NCBI RefSeq assembly: GCF_900107775.1
Contig: NZ_FNRF01000004.1
Coordinates: forward strand, 248,001-312,000
Reading direction: 5' to 3'
Source: Xylanibacter ruminicola
GTDB lineage: Bacteria > Bacteroidota > Bacteroidia > Bacteroidales > Bacteroidaceae
DNA: 64,000 bases
The notes beneath the pieces are model-generated. The model was not told where the DNA came from and searched no databases. It was given only the letters and a program-made list of their open reading frames with translations. The stretch's first letter is position 1. Each line of letters begins with the position of its first letter. Positions 1 through 8,329 of this stretch are shown here, in pieces. A program made the position numbers and the translations under genes.

Positions 1-722
1 GCAAAGCCTAAGTGGGCGATATCAAGTCCGGCCTTATTGCAGGTAATGGCAATAATATCACCATCCTTGATAGCCTTACGCAACAGCTGACTCTTCCCCA
101 CCAGTTTTTTAGGAATATAGCGGTACTTGGCACCCGACACCTGACGCTCCTGCTTGGCGATAGCGCTTACATACTCAGGATGCTCCTTCAGGGCTTGATA
201 GCTCTTAGGATGGGTACTCATATAGTTAACCTTGACGGTTTGTACAGCAGTAAAGGGTGGATTGGGGGCCTGCACCTCACTTACTACCCCAGCCTTGGTA
301 TTATCGGTAATCCACTCGGTAAAATAATGCAACCTGCTGGGATAGCCATTAATTACCCCACCACGATAGCGCAAACCTACTAACGCCTGCTGATAGGCCA
401 ACCACGAGTAATCCTTGCGCTGAGCACAGAGGGTAAGGGCTGTAACGGTTTCGACCAGCGTGGTGCAATCCAACTGACGGGTGTTTACCACCAAGCGTTC
501 CTGCATATCGCCTTCGAGGGTATGTGCCACATAGGGGATACCCACAAACTTCTGGGCAAAAAACAGCGGCATACAGGTTGATGCAGGCTGCTTTTTAGCC
601 TCGGCCAGCAAGCGACAGATAGTGGCGCTATCCTGAGGCAACGCTTTTACACTGCCCAAACCTGCGGCATACGACGTAAGGCAGGCAGTAATACCTATTA
701 TGATATATAAGATACGTTTCAT
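1..722 (-). CDS. DUF1460 amidase-like protein (3' end cut by window edge)
   Basis: About 240 N-terminal residues are visible; the gene runs off the left edge. It starts with a short hydrophobic signal (MKRILYIIIGITACLTSYA) that could be a Sec signal or, with Cys14, a lipoprotein signal. The LDCTTLVE motif with Cys86 and a later DIAHLGFA motif with a His match the Cys/His pair of the DUF1460 family, an NlpC/P60-like fold annotated as N-acetylmuramoyl-L-alanine amidase-like; activity is inferred only. The ATG overlaps the TGA of the DUF4421 gene upstream by 4 bases, so the two are probably translationally coupled. Confidence 0.8.
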   Translation of the reverse strand, partial: MKRILYIIIGITACLTSYAAGLGSVKALPQDSATICRLLAEAKKQPASTCMPLFFAQKFVGIPYVAHTLEGDMQERLVVNTRQLDCTTLVETVTALTLCAQRKDYSWLAYQQALVGLRYRGGVINGYPSRLHYFTEWITDNTKAGVVSEVQAPNPPFTAVQTVKVNYMSTHPKSYQALKEHPEYVSAIAKQERQVSGAKYRYIPKKLVGKSQLLRKAIKDGDIIAITCNKAGLDIAHLGF

Positions 723-1810
723 GTTTTACGATATTTCTTTTTTAACATAAAATTATAGCCGATATAGGCATTGAACGAGCCAAAGATATTATTAGCCGTG
801 AATCGCGACGTACGATAGTTGTTGGTGCGCAGGATAGCACTCCAACCGGCATACCATCGCGTATTATTGTAGACCATACCAAATCGGCCAATACCATCCA
901 TATTCACCTTATCAAAGCTGAACCCCTTCTTCTCGTCGGCTATTTCGCCATAGCTCGACTTATAGCAGAGGGCAAGCTGGGCACTGGCACAGAACAGCCA
1001 GTTTTTGGCAAACACCCAGTTATAGGCGTAGCCACCCGATATCATGAAATCGCTGTACTTGATGTCGCTGAACATCAAGCCCGAATCGAGCTGCAGTTCC
1101 TGACTACGATCCATGCGCGACTTGAGTGTGGTCTGCAGTTTATCGTAGTCCATATCGAGTGTATTCTTGGTATAGCCGATACCCGCCATCCAGGAGCCAC
1201 AACTAATCTTCTGACAGGTACTCTGACTGAAGGCCGCAGGATAAGAGAACCGCCCGTGATTGAAGATGTAATAGGCGCTGGCACCGGTGATGCCCACATT
1301 CACACCATCAAAAGGCACACCCTCGAACAAGTCGCCATTCATGCCGTAGCCCAGGCGCACATCGCGGATTTTGTAATCGTTGCCTGTGCGGCGATAGAAG
1401 ATATCGATACCCACCTGCGACGAATAGATACTCAGATCAAACTCCTTACGCAAGCCATTCTGACTAAAGCCGATATTCTTGATATCGAACGTATAGCCCA
1501 GGAAGAACCAACGCCAACCAAAGTAAGGACCGATTTTGGTAAGTCCGTCGGGCGACAGTTTAATCTGCTGCCCGTTGCTGCTCAAAACAAAACTCTCGTA
1601 AGTGCGGGTAATCTGTCCCATCACCGTAAACTCGTAGTGCTGGGGTTCGATATATTCATCGTTCAGTCGGTCGAACTCGCGTACGGTTCGGCGAATCAGG
1701 CCCAACTCACCTTTGGTACCGACGGTATCAACGGATAGTGTGTCGGGCTCAGCAGCCAAAGCGCTCAGCCTCACCATCATCCATAACAACACCATCAGTC
1801 CCTTCTTCAT
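719..1810 (-). CDS. DUF4421 family outer-membrane protein
   Basis: A 363-residue protein with an N-terminal signal peptide (MKKGLMVLLWMMVRLSALAAEP). The rest is rich in alternating aromatic and polar residues (GYTFDIKNIGFS, GISFNAYIGYN-like stretches near the end), as in a beta-barrel, and matches the Bacteroidetes DUF4421 family. No enzymatic role is known. I chose the ATG at 1810 because the only in-frame codon further upstream that could start (position 1825) is TTG and would add five residues before the signal peptide. It lies between the oxidoreductase gene and the DUF1460 gene in one minus-strand operon, with a 4-base overlap downstream. Confidence 0.75.
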   Translation of the reverse strand: MKKGLMVLLWMMVRLSALAAEPDTLSVDTVGTKGELGLIRRTVREFDRLNDEYIEPQHYEFTVMGQITRTYESFVLSSNGQQIKLSPDGLTKIGPYFGWRWFFLGYTFDIKNIGFSQNGLRKEFDLSIYSSQVGIDIFYRRTGNDYKIRDVRLGYGMNGDLFEGVPFDGVNVGITGASAYYIFNHGRFSYPAAFSQSTCQKISCGSWMAGIGYTKNTLDMDYDKLQTTLKSRMDRSQELQLDSGLMFSDIKYSDFMISGGYAYNWVFAKNWLFCASAQLALCYKSSYGEIADEKKGFSFDKVNMDGIGRFGMVYNNTRWYAGWSAILRTNNYRTSRFTANNIFGSFNAYIGYNFMLKKKYRKT

Positions 1811-1825
1811 ATAGCCAAAAAACAA

Positions 1826-2818
1826 TCAAAATTTGCCCAGAATACGGTCCATCACCCAGTTAACAGGCGTGGCCGACACGCTGGTACACTCGCAAACGCC
1901 AAGGCCCTGCAAATGCTCAATCATATTCTTAATAAGCGGATATTGCACGTAAGGCGGATTGGGTACCGTGATGCGCTCTTCGCCCTGATTGGTTTGCAAG
2001 CGGATGGGGGTATAATCGAACACAGAGAAGCTTACCTGACCCTCGGTTCCGATAATCTCGATACAATCCTCGCGAGCCGACTCGTGGGCCACATAACACC
2101 ACGAACCGCTACCCGGCAAACCATTCTCAAACTGGAAACAAGCACTCACTGAATCCTCGGCCTTGTACAGTCCACCACGATTGCTACAGATACCTCGCGC
2201 CTCAAGAATCACACCAAACATATCCTGCAACAGGTCGAGCTGATGGGGTGCCATATCGTAGAAATAACCACCACCCGCAATGTCGGGCTGCAAGCGCCAA
2301 GGCAACGGCTCGTGATTGGCAATCGCATCCAGATCGGCCTGACGAGGGGGTTCGGTATAGCGTATCTGTACGTTAATAATCTTTCCTATCCTACCACTTT
2401 CAACAATTTCCTTAACTTTCTGAAAATAAGGTAGATATCTGCGATAATAAGCTACAAAACAGGGCACACCGGTCTGCTCACTAATGCGGTTGATACGGGC
2501 ACAATCCTCGTAACTGGCTGCCAGCGGTTTCTCAACATAAACAGGCTTGCCGGCCTTCATGGCCATAATGGCATAAGTGGCATGACTAGAGGGTGGTGTG
2601 GCTACATAAATAGCATTCACATCAGGATCATCAATCATCTCCTGCGCATCGGTGTACCATTTGGCGATACCATGCTGAACGGCATAAGTACGTGCATGCT
2701 TCTCGGTGCGACTCATCACAGCCACCACACTCGAGCCTTCAACCTCGCTGAAAGCGGGACCGCTCTTCTTCTCGGTCACTTCGCCACAGCCTATAAAACC
2801 CCATCTTAATAACTTCAT
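1826..2818 (-). CDS. Gfo/Idh/MocA family NAD(P)-dependent oxidoreductase
   Basis: A 330-residue protein of normal family length. The Rossmann fingerprint GFIGCGEVTE is at residues 7-16, and the diagnostic EKP motif (YVEKPLAA) is at about 94-101. GGGYFYDMAPHQLDLL, near residue 185, carries the Asp and His typical of the catalytic C-terminal domain. These enzymes oxidise or reduce sugars and cyclitols with NAD(P); the substrate cannot be read from the sequence. It is the first gene of the three-gene minus-strand operon, with a Bacteroidetes -7 box at 2836-2843. Confidence 0.88.
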   Translation of the reverse strand: MKLLRWGFIGCGEVTEKKSGPAFSEVEGSSVVAVMSRTEKHARTYAVQHGIAKWYTDAQEMIDDPDVNAIYVATPPSSHATYAIMAMKAGKPVYVEKPLAASYEDCARINRISEQTGVPCFVAYYRRYLPYFQKVKEIVESGRIGKIINVQIRYTEPPRQADLDAIANHEPLPWRLQPDIAGGGYFYDMAPHQLDLLQDMFGVILEARGICSNRGGLYKAEDSVSACFQFENGLPGSGSWCYVAHESAREDCIEIIGTEGQVSFSVFDYTPIRLQTNQGEERITVPNPPYVQYPLIKNMIEHLQGLGVCECTSVSATPVNWVMDRILGKF

Positions 2819-2835
2819 TATTAAAAAATTTGCTG

Positions 2836-2843
2836 CAAAGATA
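2836..2843 (-). promoter_or_regulatory. -7 box for the oxidoreductase/DUF4421/DUF1460 operon
   Basis: On the minus strand this reads TATCTTTG, a perfect match to the Bacteroidetes TAnnTTTG -7 element, 18 bases before the ATG at 2818. It is back to back with a plus-strand -7 box at 2887-2894. Confidence 0.6.
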
Positions 2844-2848
2844 AAAAA

Positions 2849-2875
2849 AATCCGTGTAATCCGTGCAATCCGTGC
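2849..2875. repeat. three tandem 9-bp repeats AATCCGTGY
   Basis: AATCCGTGT, AATCCGTGC and AATCCGTGC lie directly end to end between the two divergent -7 boxes. They cover the -33 region of the plus-strand promoter. They could be a regulator-binding array or merely a mini-repeat. Confidence 0.6.
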
Positions 2876-2886
2876 CTAAAAATTAC

Positions 2887-2894
2887 TATCTTTG
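2887..2894 (+). promoter_or_regulatory. -7 box for the membrane protein/hisB operon
   Basis: TATCTTTG matches TAnnTTTG exactly. Transcription would begin around 2901, which leaves a very short leader before the ATG codons at 2906 and 2918. Confidence 0.6.
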
Positions 2895-2917
2895 CACGCG
2901 AAAAAATGATATTTGCA

Positions 2918-3532
2918 ATGGATACAGAGAAAAAAGAGATAGAAATGAAGGTGCGTAGCAGTCAGGCTTGCATTCGCGACGGCTACCAGTTGTACAGTGC
3001 TAACTTCCGAAAGATATTCCGCGCCACCTGGTGGCTGGCCATCGGCTTTGCACTCCTGGCGGCTGTGGCTCAGGCTTTGCCTGTACTGATTTCACCTACC
3101 CTACTCTTACCCGCCTCGATACTAGCTATAGTAGCCGTAGGCCTCTGGCTGGCTGCAGCCAAATGGCGCCTGAAGAAACTGCAGATGCTGCCCCCGGTAA
3201 CCCTGCGCTACGGCTCGTGGCTGACACACGTAGGCAAACTGCTGTTAGTGAGCATTGTGTGTCTGGTTATCGTTGCTGTTCTGGCACTATTAACCACCCT
3301 GCCAACCGTGATACTGATTACCGCCAACTGGCAATCGCAGGTAGGTATGCTTTACGGCGACCCATCGGGTATGCCCGAGAACGTGAAATGGCTGAGCATC
3401 GCGGTATTCGCCATAGCAGGCTTTATTCAGGCTTACGTATGGCTGACAATGGTGCTGCCCATGTATCTGGTTAAGATTTCAATGTACATGCAGGACAAAG
3501 AGAAAGAAGAATTCAACAAAAAAACAATATGA
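2918..3532 (+). CDS. uncharacterised four-helix inner-membrane protein
   Basis: About 204 residues. A charged N-terminus ([16 protein letters not shown]) is followed by hydrophobic segments near residues 37-59, 62-81, 108-136 and 158-185, and by a charged tail ([12 protein letters not shown]). I do not recognise a family. The start is uncertain: ATG codons at 2906, 2918 and 2945 are all in frame; I prefer 2918 because 2906 would sit only about five bases from the predicted transcription start. The TGA overlaps the ATG of hisB by 4 bases (ATGA), so the two are co-translated. Why a membrane protein is tied to hisB is not evident. Confidence 0.75.
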   Translation: MDTEKKEIEMKVRSSQACIRDGYQLYSANFRKIFRATWWLAIGFALLAAVAQALPVLISPTLLLPASILAIVAVGLWLAAAKWRLKKLQMLPPVTLRYGSWLTHVGKLLLVSIVCLVIVAVLALLTTLPTVILITANWQSQVGMLYGDPSGMPENVKWLSIAVFAIAGFIQAYVWLTMVLPMYLVKISMYMQDKEKEEFNKKTI

Positions 3533-4599
3533 AAAAGATTTTATTTATCGACCGCGACGGAACGCTGATTGAGGAGCCTGCCGATGAGCAGATAGACAGC
3601 TTTGAGAAGCTGAAGTTTGTAAAAGGAATGATACGCAACCTTGCCTTTATCCGCGAGAAACTGGACTTTGAGTTTGTGATGGTTAGTAATCAGGATGGCT
3701 TAGGAACAAAGAGTTTCCCCGAAGACACATTCTGGCCCGTACATAACTTTATCCTACAAACACTTGAGGGCGAAGGCATTACCTTCGACGAGATACTGAT
3801 AGACCCTCACTTCCCCGAAGACAATGCACCAACCCGTAAGCCAAATATCGGATTGGTAGAAAAATATATTAACAATCCCGACTACGATATCGCCAACTCG
3901 TATGTGATTGGCGATCGCGAAACCGACCGACAGTTCGCACAGAACATAGGCTGCAAATCGCTGATTCTGAGCGACGAGGGTATTACCTGGGCAAAGATTG
4001 CCGAACTGCTGTTTGCCGGTGAGCGTACAGCCGAGGTGAAACGCACCACGAAGGAGACCGACATCTGGGTAAAAGTAAACCTTGACGGATCGGGTAAGTG
4101 CGACATCAGCACGGGTCTGGGATTCTTCGACCACATGCTGGAGCAGATTGGTAAGCATGGTATGATAGACCTGACCATCCACACCAAAGGTGATCTGGAG
4201 GTTGACGAACACCACACCATCGAGGATACTGCCATCGCCTTAGGCGAATGTATCCTGCAGGCTCTGGGCGATAAGCGTGGTATTGAGCGCTATGGTTACT
4301 GCTTGCCAATGGACGACTGCCTGTGCTCAGCCTGTCTGGATTTCGGCGGTCGCCCCTGGCTGGTTTGGGATGCCGAATTCCATCGCGAAAAAATCGGCGA
4401 AATGCCTACCGAAATGTTCCTGCACTTCTTCAAGAGTCTGAGCGACGCATCTAAGATGAACCTGAACATCAAGGCCGAAGGACAGAACGAGCATCACAAG
4501 ATCGAAGGCATATTCAAAGCCCTGGCAAGAGCACTGAAAATGGCTGTACGCCGCGACATTTATCACTACGAACTCCCTTCAACGAAGGGAATGTTGTAG
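3529..4599 (+). CDS. hisB: bifunctional histidinol-phosphatase / imidazoleglycerol-phosphate dehydratase
   Basis: A 356-residue two-domain protein of the HisB type, cytoplasmic, catalysing two steps of histidine synthesis. Residues 1-165 are a HAD phosphatase with DRDGTL (Asp8 and Asp10). Residues about 168-356 are IGP dehydratase, with the metal-binding signatures [14 protein letters not shown] and [19 protein letters not shown] and the conserved GLGFFDHML. It starts inside the stop codon of the membrane-protein gene. No other his genes are in the window. A strong terminator follows at 4610-4640. Confidence 0.95.
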   Translation: MKKILFIDRDGTLIEEPADEQIDSFEKLKFVKGMIRNLAFIREKLDFEFVMVSNQDGLGTKSFPEDTFWPVHNFILQTLEGEGITFDEILIDPHFPEDNAPTRKPNIGLVEKYINNPDYDIANSYVIGDRETDRQFAQNIGCKSLILSDEGITWAKIAELLFAGERTAEVKRTTKETDIWVKVNLDGSGKCDISTGLGFFDHMLEQIGKHGMIDLTIHTKGDLEVDEHHTIEDTAIALGECILQALGDKRGIERYGYCLPMDDCLCSACLDFGGRPWLVWDAEFHREKIGEMPTEMFLHFFKSLSDASKMNLNIKAEGQNEHHKIEGIFKALARALKMAVRRDIYHYELPSTKGML

Positions 4600-4609
4600 A
4601 AACAAAAAA

Positions 4610-4640
4610 AATCCCAGTCCAAATTTTCTGGACTGGGATT
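4610..4640. terminator. bidirectional Rho-independent terminator
   Basis: A perfect 12-bp stem, AATCCCAGTCCA (4610-4621) with TGGACTGGGATT (4629-4640), and a 7-base loop. It is flanked by an A-run on the left and a T-rich stretch on the right, so it can stop hisB on the plus strand and the transposase gene on the minus strand. Confidence 0.9.
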
Positions 4641-4646
4641 TTCCTT

Positions 4647-5423
4647 TTACAGGTTCTGTATCACTCCCCTGCCTATCCCCGTTAGTTTTTCAAGTTGTCG
4701 TATCGATGCCCCCTTCTTTCTCAAGTCCGCCAGCGTCTTCAGTTGTTCCGCCCTTGTAAGCCCTAAAAACTCTATCATACTGGTAGTTTTAGTCATATCA
4801 TATAGCATCACCAGCACCTGGTCGTCCTTAGGTCGTCGCATCTCATCCGTCAACGGACCTATACATGCCGCCTGCCGGGGCACTGGTGCCGATAGCATCC
4901 GCACCACATCCTCTTGGGATAGATGCTGATAGTTAGCTGGTATCTCGCAAATACGCGGCAGTTCACTCTCCTCCCCGGCATACTCATGCCAACTGCTATA
5001 CGGATAGTGCTCGGCATCCCACACCTTCATGCGCTCCGGCGACTGACTGATATATCTCAGCACCGTGTTCCATCGCTCCTCATTTTCCACCGGTTCGCTT
5101 GCAAACCTCGCCCTGTAGATGGCGCCGTCGCGGTCGTATTTATCATTAAAGTAGTGTGCGTAGGCCGCCGCTATGCGTCCCATCGTCACACTCACGGTAT
5201 CCGCCTCCTCCTTCAGCATCAGGTGAAAGTGGTCCGGCAGCAAACAATACGCATACACAGTAAAGTAGCGCTCCTCACCATCCTTCGACTTCTGTAACCT
5301 CTCCAGTATCTCCACAAACGTCCGGTAGTCCTCATCATCTATGTAGATGTCACGGTGCCTCACGCCCTGCATCAGCACATGATACACCCCCGAACGTGCC
5401 CTCACTCTCGGTTTCCTAGCCAT
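4647..5423 (-). CDS. RAYT / IS200-like Y1 transposase
   Basis: 258 residues. The N-terminal half is a Y1 (HUH) transposase domain: LPDHFHLML has His65 and His67 as metal ligands, and IAAAYAHYFNDKYDRDGAIYRARF carries the likely catalytic Tyr88. The C-terminal third (about 190-258) resembles a small helix-turn-helix (ASIRQLEKLTGIGRGVIQNL). This architecture is typical of REP-associated tyrosine transposases, single-copy domesticated relatives of IS200/IS605 that act on REP palindromes by nicking single-stranded DNA. A REP-like palindrome lies only 23 bases upstream of its start (5446-5475). No other transposition gene is present. Confidence 0.88.
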   Translation of the reverse strand: MARKPRVRARSGVYHVLMQGVRHRDIYIDDEDYRTFVEILERLQKSKDGEERYFTVYAYCLLPDHFHLMLKEEADTVSVTMGRIAAAYAHYFNDKYDRDGAIYRARFASEPVENEERWNTVLRYISQSPERMKVWDAEHYPYSSWHEYAGEESELPRICEIPANYQHLSQEDVVRMLSAPVPRQAACIGPLTDEMRRPKDDQVLVMLYDMTKTTSMIEFLGLTRAEQLKTLADLRKKGASIRQLEKLTGIGRGVIQNL

Positions 5424-5445
5424 AAAAAATCCTCAAAAACTATTA

Positions 5446-5475
5446 GGAGTGCCAAGCCCCAAAGCCTTGCACTCC
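5446..5475. repeat. REP-like palindrome next to the RAYT gene
   Basis: GGAGTGCCAAG (5446-5456) pairs with CTTGCACTCC (5466-5475) with one bulged C; the loop is CCCCAAAGC. Its right half, CCCCAAAGCCTTGCACTCCC (5457-5476), recurs with small changes at 6255-6273. Palindromes of this size beside a RAYT gene are the expected substrate of that enzyme family; activity here is inferred. Confidence 0.6.
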
Positions 5476-5541
5476 CTTATTATTTACGCCCCAATCAGGG
5501 TTTTAGAAAAAATCAATTTTGAAAAATAATCCACAGAATAT

Positions 5542-5572
5542 TTTGTATTTCCAATAAATATTTGTAACTTAG
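5542..5572 (+). promoter_or_regulatory. promoter of the toxin-antitoxin pair
   Basis: TTTG at 5542-5545, a 19-base spacer, then TAACTTAG at 5565-5572 (7 of 8 to TAnnTTTG). The spacing is right for a Bacteroidetes promoter, and the ATG follows at 5597. Confidence 0.5.
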
Positions 5573-5596
5573 CCGCCAAATATTAAATATAACAAT

Positions 5597-5815
5597 ATGG
5601 AAGCAGTAAAATTTAGCCCCGCCCAAATGCATCTGGTCACTTTGATGTCACACATCAAGTCGACTGCCGCGTTAGACCAGCTTAAAGATCAGTTGGCAGA
5701 TTTCTATGCCCGCCAGGTCGATGAAGAAATGGAACAACTATGGGAGTCTGGCGAGTGGAACGAACAAAAGCTCCAGAGCCTTGAGGATGCCCATTTCCGT
5801 ACACATTATAAATAA
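5597..5815 (+). CDS. putative antitoxin partner of the PIN toxin
   Basis: A 72-residue acidic, mostly helical protein (IKSTAALDQLKDQLADF, VDEEMEQLWESGEW). I see no recognisable DNA-binding motif. Its TAA shares one base with the ATG of the PIN gene (TAATG), the tight coupling usual for toxin-antitoxin operons, and it has its own promoter at 5542-5572. The antitoxin role is inferred from position and size only. Confidence 0.65.
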   Translation: MEAVKFSPAQMHLVTLMSHIKSTAALDQLKDQLADFYARQVDEEMEQLWESGEWNEQKLQSLEDAHFRTHYK

Positions 5816-6237
5816 TGGTGCAAATGCGACACGTTGTCATAGACACCAATTGTCTTATACAGATAATTTCCCTGCACAGTCCATATCGTCCAATATGGAA
5901 TGCCTTTTTGGCGGGGAAATTCCAATTATGTATTTCCAATGAGATACTTGAAGAATACCAAGAAATCATCGGGCAGCAAACTACAGCACGTATCGCAGAG
6001 AATGTCATTTTGCTTATACTGAACAGGAGAAATGTCACCTTTGTTGATCCCCATTTCCGCATGGGACTAATAACAGAAGACCCTGATGACAACAAATTCG
6101 TCGACTGCGCTTTTGCGGCAAATGCAGAATACCTTGTATCCAACGACAACCATTTCAAGGTATTAAACCATACACCTTTTCCCCAGCTGAACCTCGTAAA
6201 ATTGGCAGACTTTCTTCCCATCGTTTCTACTCTGTAG
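5815..6237 (+). CDS. PIN-domain ribonuclease toxin
   Basis: A 140-residue PIN protein of the putative toxin-antitoxin PIN family. VVIDTNCLIQII near the N-terminus gives the first catalytic Asp. NEILEEYQEII gives the conserved Glu. EDPDDNKFVDCAFAANAEYLVSND carries the later acidic residues. PIN domains are Mg-dependent RNases that cleave tRNA, rRNA or mRNA; the target is unknown. A second in-frame ATG (5824) is an alternative start. The catalytic acids look intact, so the toxin is probably functional. Confidence 0.82.
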   Translation: MVQMRHVVIDTNCLIQIISLHSPYRPIWNAFLAGKFQLCISNEILEEYQEIIGQQTTARIAENVILLILNRRNVTFVDPHFRMGLITEDPDDNKFVDCAFAANAEYLVSNDNHFKVLNHTPFPQLNLVKLADFLPIVSTL

Positions 6238-6492
6238 TCATTGGTTACTACACACCCCAAGTCTTACACTCCCCTATCGTAAATATGTAAAAATGACGTA
6301 TACACTCAAAAGGACACCTTTGGGACACCAAATCGAGTTTTCTTCGACAAGCGAAGCGACAACCCCAACTGGTCCGAAAGACGCATATCGACATGCTCAA
6401 CAAGGTGCAGATATAATATCTCCCTCCTGCAATGGTTCATACTTTCCGTTCTTCATTCGCGAAACAGGAACCTGTCACGGTGTTTCAGGGAT
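6238..6492. other. gene-poor stretch with a REP-like half-site and possible decayed coding sequence
   Basis: CCCCAAGTCTTACACTCCC at 6255-6273 repeats the right half of the palindrome at 5446-5476 (17 of 20 positions, one gap). From about 6330, protein-like stretches appear in different plus-strand frames (FDKRSDNPNWSERRI, then HIDMLNKVQI after a shift, then FAKQEPVTVFQGF after a stop). This is what an old frameshifted gene remnant looks like, but I cannot name the parent gene. The 70-codon reading frame at 6293-6505 spans these pieces and is unlikely to be a gene. Confidence 0.4.
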
Positions 6493-8304
6493 TCATTTAC
6501 AATAAAAAGCCTTATACCATTGGGCAAAAGCTCTCAATCCCTCCCTTAACGTTATTTTGGGGGTGAATCCAAAATCGCGTTCTAGGGCTGTGGCATCGGC
6601 GTAGGTGGTGGGGACGTCGCCGGGTTGCATCGCAACCAATTCTTTGTGGGCCTCGAAGTCGAAGTCTGCGGGAAGGACACCTGCTCGCACCAGTTCCTCT
6701 TGCAGAATCTGCACAAAATCCAGTAGGTTCTCTGGCTGACCGCCTCCGATGTTATATACTGCGTATGGAGGGATGGGCAGGCCATCTTCACCCTTCTTAC
6801 GTTCTGGTGCGCCTTGCATCACACGATATACGCCCTCTACGATGTCATCTACATACGTAAAGTCACGACGGCAGTTGCCATAGTTGAATATCTGGATGGT
6901 TTCACCCTTCAGTAGTTTGTTGGTAAAGCCGAAGTACGCCATATCAGGACGACCAGCGGGGCCATACACCGTAAAGAAGCGCAAGCCCGTGGTTGGAATG
7001 TCATACAACTTTGAATAGCAGTGAGCAAAAAGCTCATTGCTCTTCTTCGTAGCTGCATACAGTGACACAGGATTATCCACACGGTCATCTGTACTGAATG
7101 GGACCTTCTTGTTGCCACCATACACGGAACTTGAAGAAGCATATACCAGATGCTCTACAGGATTATGCCTGCACGCCTCCAAGATGTTATAGAACCCAAT
7201 CATATTGCTCTGAATATAGGCATCAGGATTGGTGATGCTATATCGCACACCAGCCTGTGCAGCCAGATTCACCACCAACTGCGGTTTATACTCCTCAAAG
7301 ATGCTGTCAATGGTCTGCTTGTCTGCGATATCTCCCTTGACAAACTTCCATGTAGAGCCTTCAGTAACTGCGGTGTTCAACTCATTCAAGCGATACTCCT
7401 TCAGTGCCACATCATAGTAGTCGTTCATATTGTCGATACCAATGATGGTAGCACCCTTCACGTCCTTAAAGAGCCGCTTCACCAGGTTCGATCCAATAAA
7501 CCCAGCAGCCCCTGTTACAAATATCGTTTTATTATTCAGTTCAATTTTCTCCATAATTATATTTATTTTCCCCTGCTTGGCAAGTTCGCAAGCTTCGTAA
7601 TATGTATCGAGACTGCCAATATCAAATCGTCCGGCACTCATGGGCCAGGCATGCATCGTGGTATGCTCCACCATATAATGCGCCAGATTCCCCGGTGCAT
7701 CCTTACCACAGCCATTCTCTACTGAGTGGCGCACCAAATCGAGGTCTTTCTTCTGATAGATATAGAATGGTGGCACAGCCCAGTGACTCTTTGGCACCTG
7801 AGGCTTCTCCTCCATGCCCAGCACCCGATAATTCTCATCCAACTCCACGACTCCCGTCCTTTGCAGTTTCTCTATTGAAGGCTGCTCATGACACATGATG
7901 CAACTCGTTCCCTTCTCACGAGCAAAGTCCACAAACTCTTGGAACGAGAAAAACAGCAGATTATCAGCAGCCACTACCAGCAAATCATCATCGATGTGGA
8001 GTTTATCCATTGCAAACAACAAATCGCATACAGCTCCTAGGCGAGTGTCATTAGTCTCTGTCCCATCATCAACGATGGTAATAGGCTTGCTATAATGCAA
8101 ATCCTTCTTCCAGTCCTCGAAAATACTAGCAAACTTATGATTTGTAATAATGATATGTTCATCTATCTCAGGAATTCTGTCGATATCGTCCAGCATCCTT
8201 TCCAAAATGGTATTCTCTCCTATCTTCAACAATGGCTTCGGGAAATTCTTCGTCAACTCTCCTAACCTCGTGGCGTAACCTGCCGCTATAACTATATTCT
8301 TCAC
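6493..8304 (-). CDS. fused sugar-1-phosphate nucleotidyltransferase and UDP-uronate 4-epimerase-like SDR
   Basis: 603 residues with two complete enzymes. Residues 1-246 are a nucleotidyltransferase: AAGYATRLGELTKNFPKPLL is the nucleotide/Mg-binding signature, followed by AADN. Residues 251-603 are an extended SDR close to UDP-glucuronate 4-epimerases: GAAGFIGS for NAD, SSSSVYGG, and YAATKKSNE with the catalytic Tyr and Lys. The second part begins MEKIELNNKTIFVTG, which looks like an old start codon (7554), and the linker GKINII is encoded by an A-rich stretch where losing one A would create a TAA. The fusion may therefore be recent or a sequencing artefact. With the GHMP kinase 25 bases upstream this makes kinase, pyrophosphorylase and epimerase in a row. 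Confidence 0.85.
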   Translation of the reverse strand: MKNIVIAAGYATRLGELTKNFPKPLLKIGENTILERMLDDIDRIPEIDEHIIITNHKFASIFEDWKKDLHYSKPITIVDDGTETNDTRLGAVCDLLFAMDKLHIDDDLLVVAADNLLFFSFQEFVDFAREKGTSCIMCHEQPSIEKLQRTGVVELDENYRVLGMEEKPQVPKSHWAVPPFYIYQKKDLDLVRHSVENGCGKDAPGNLAHYMVEHTTMHAWPMSAGRFDIGSLDTYYEACELAKQGKINIIMEKIELNNKTIFVTGAAGFIGSNLVKRLFKDVKGATIIGIDNMNDYYDVALKEYRLNELNTAVTEGSTWKFVKGDIADKQTIDSIFEEYKPQLVVNLAAQAGVRYSITNPDAYIQSNMIGFYNILEACRHNPVEHLVYASSSSVYGGNKKVPFSTDDRVDNPVSLYAATKKSNELFAHCYSKLYDIPTTGLRFFTVYGPAGRPDMAYFGFTNKLLKGETIQIFNYGNCRRDFTYVDDIVEGVYRVMQGAPERKKGEDGLPIPPYAVYNIGGGQPENLLDFVQILQEELVRAGVLPADFDFEAHKELVAMQPGDVPTTYADATALERDFGFTPKITLREGLRAFAQWYKAFYCK

Positions 8305-8329
8305 GTTTTACCTTTTTACTCTTTTACCG

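Noticed and set aside
6293..6505. A 70-codon plus-strand ORF
   Set aside because: Low-complexity composition, no promoter, and better protein-like fragments lie in other frames; treated as a gene remnant region.
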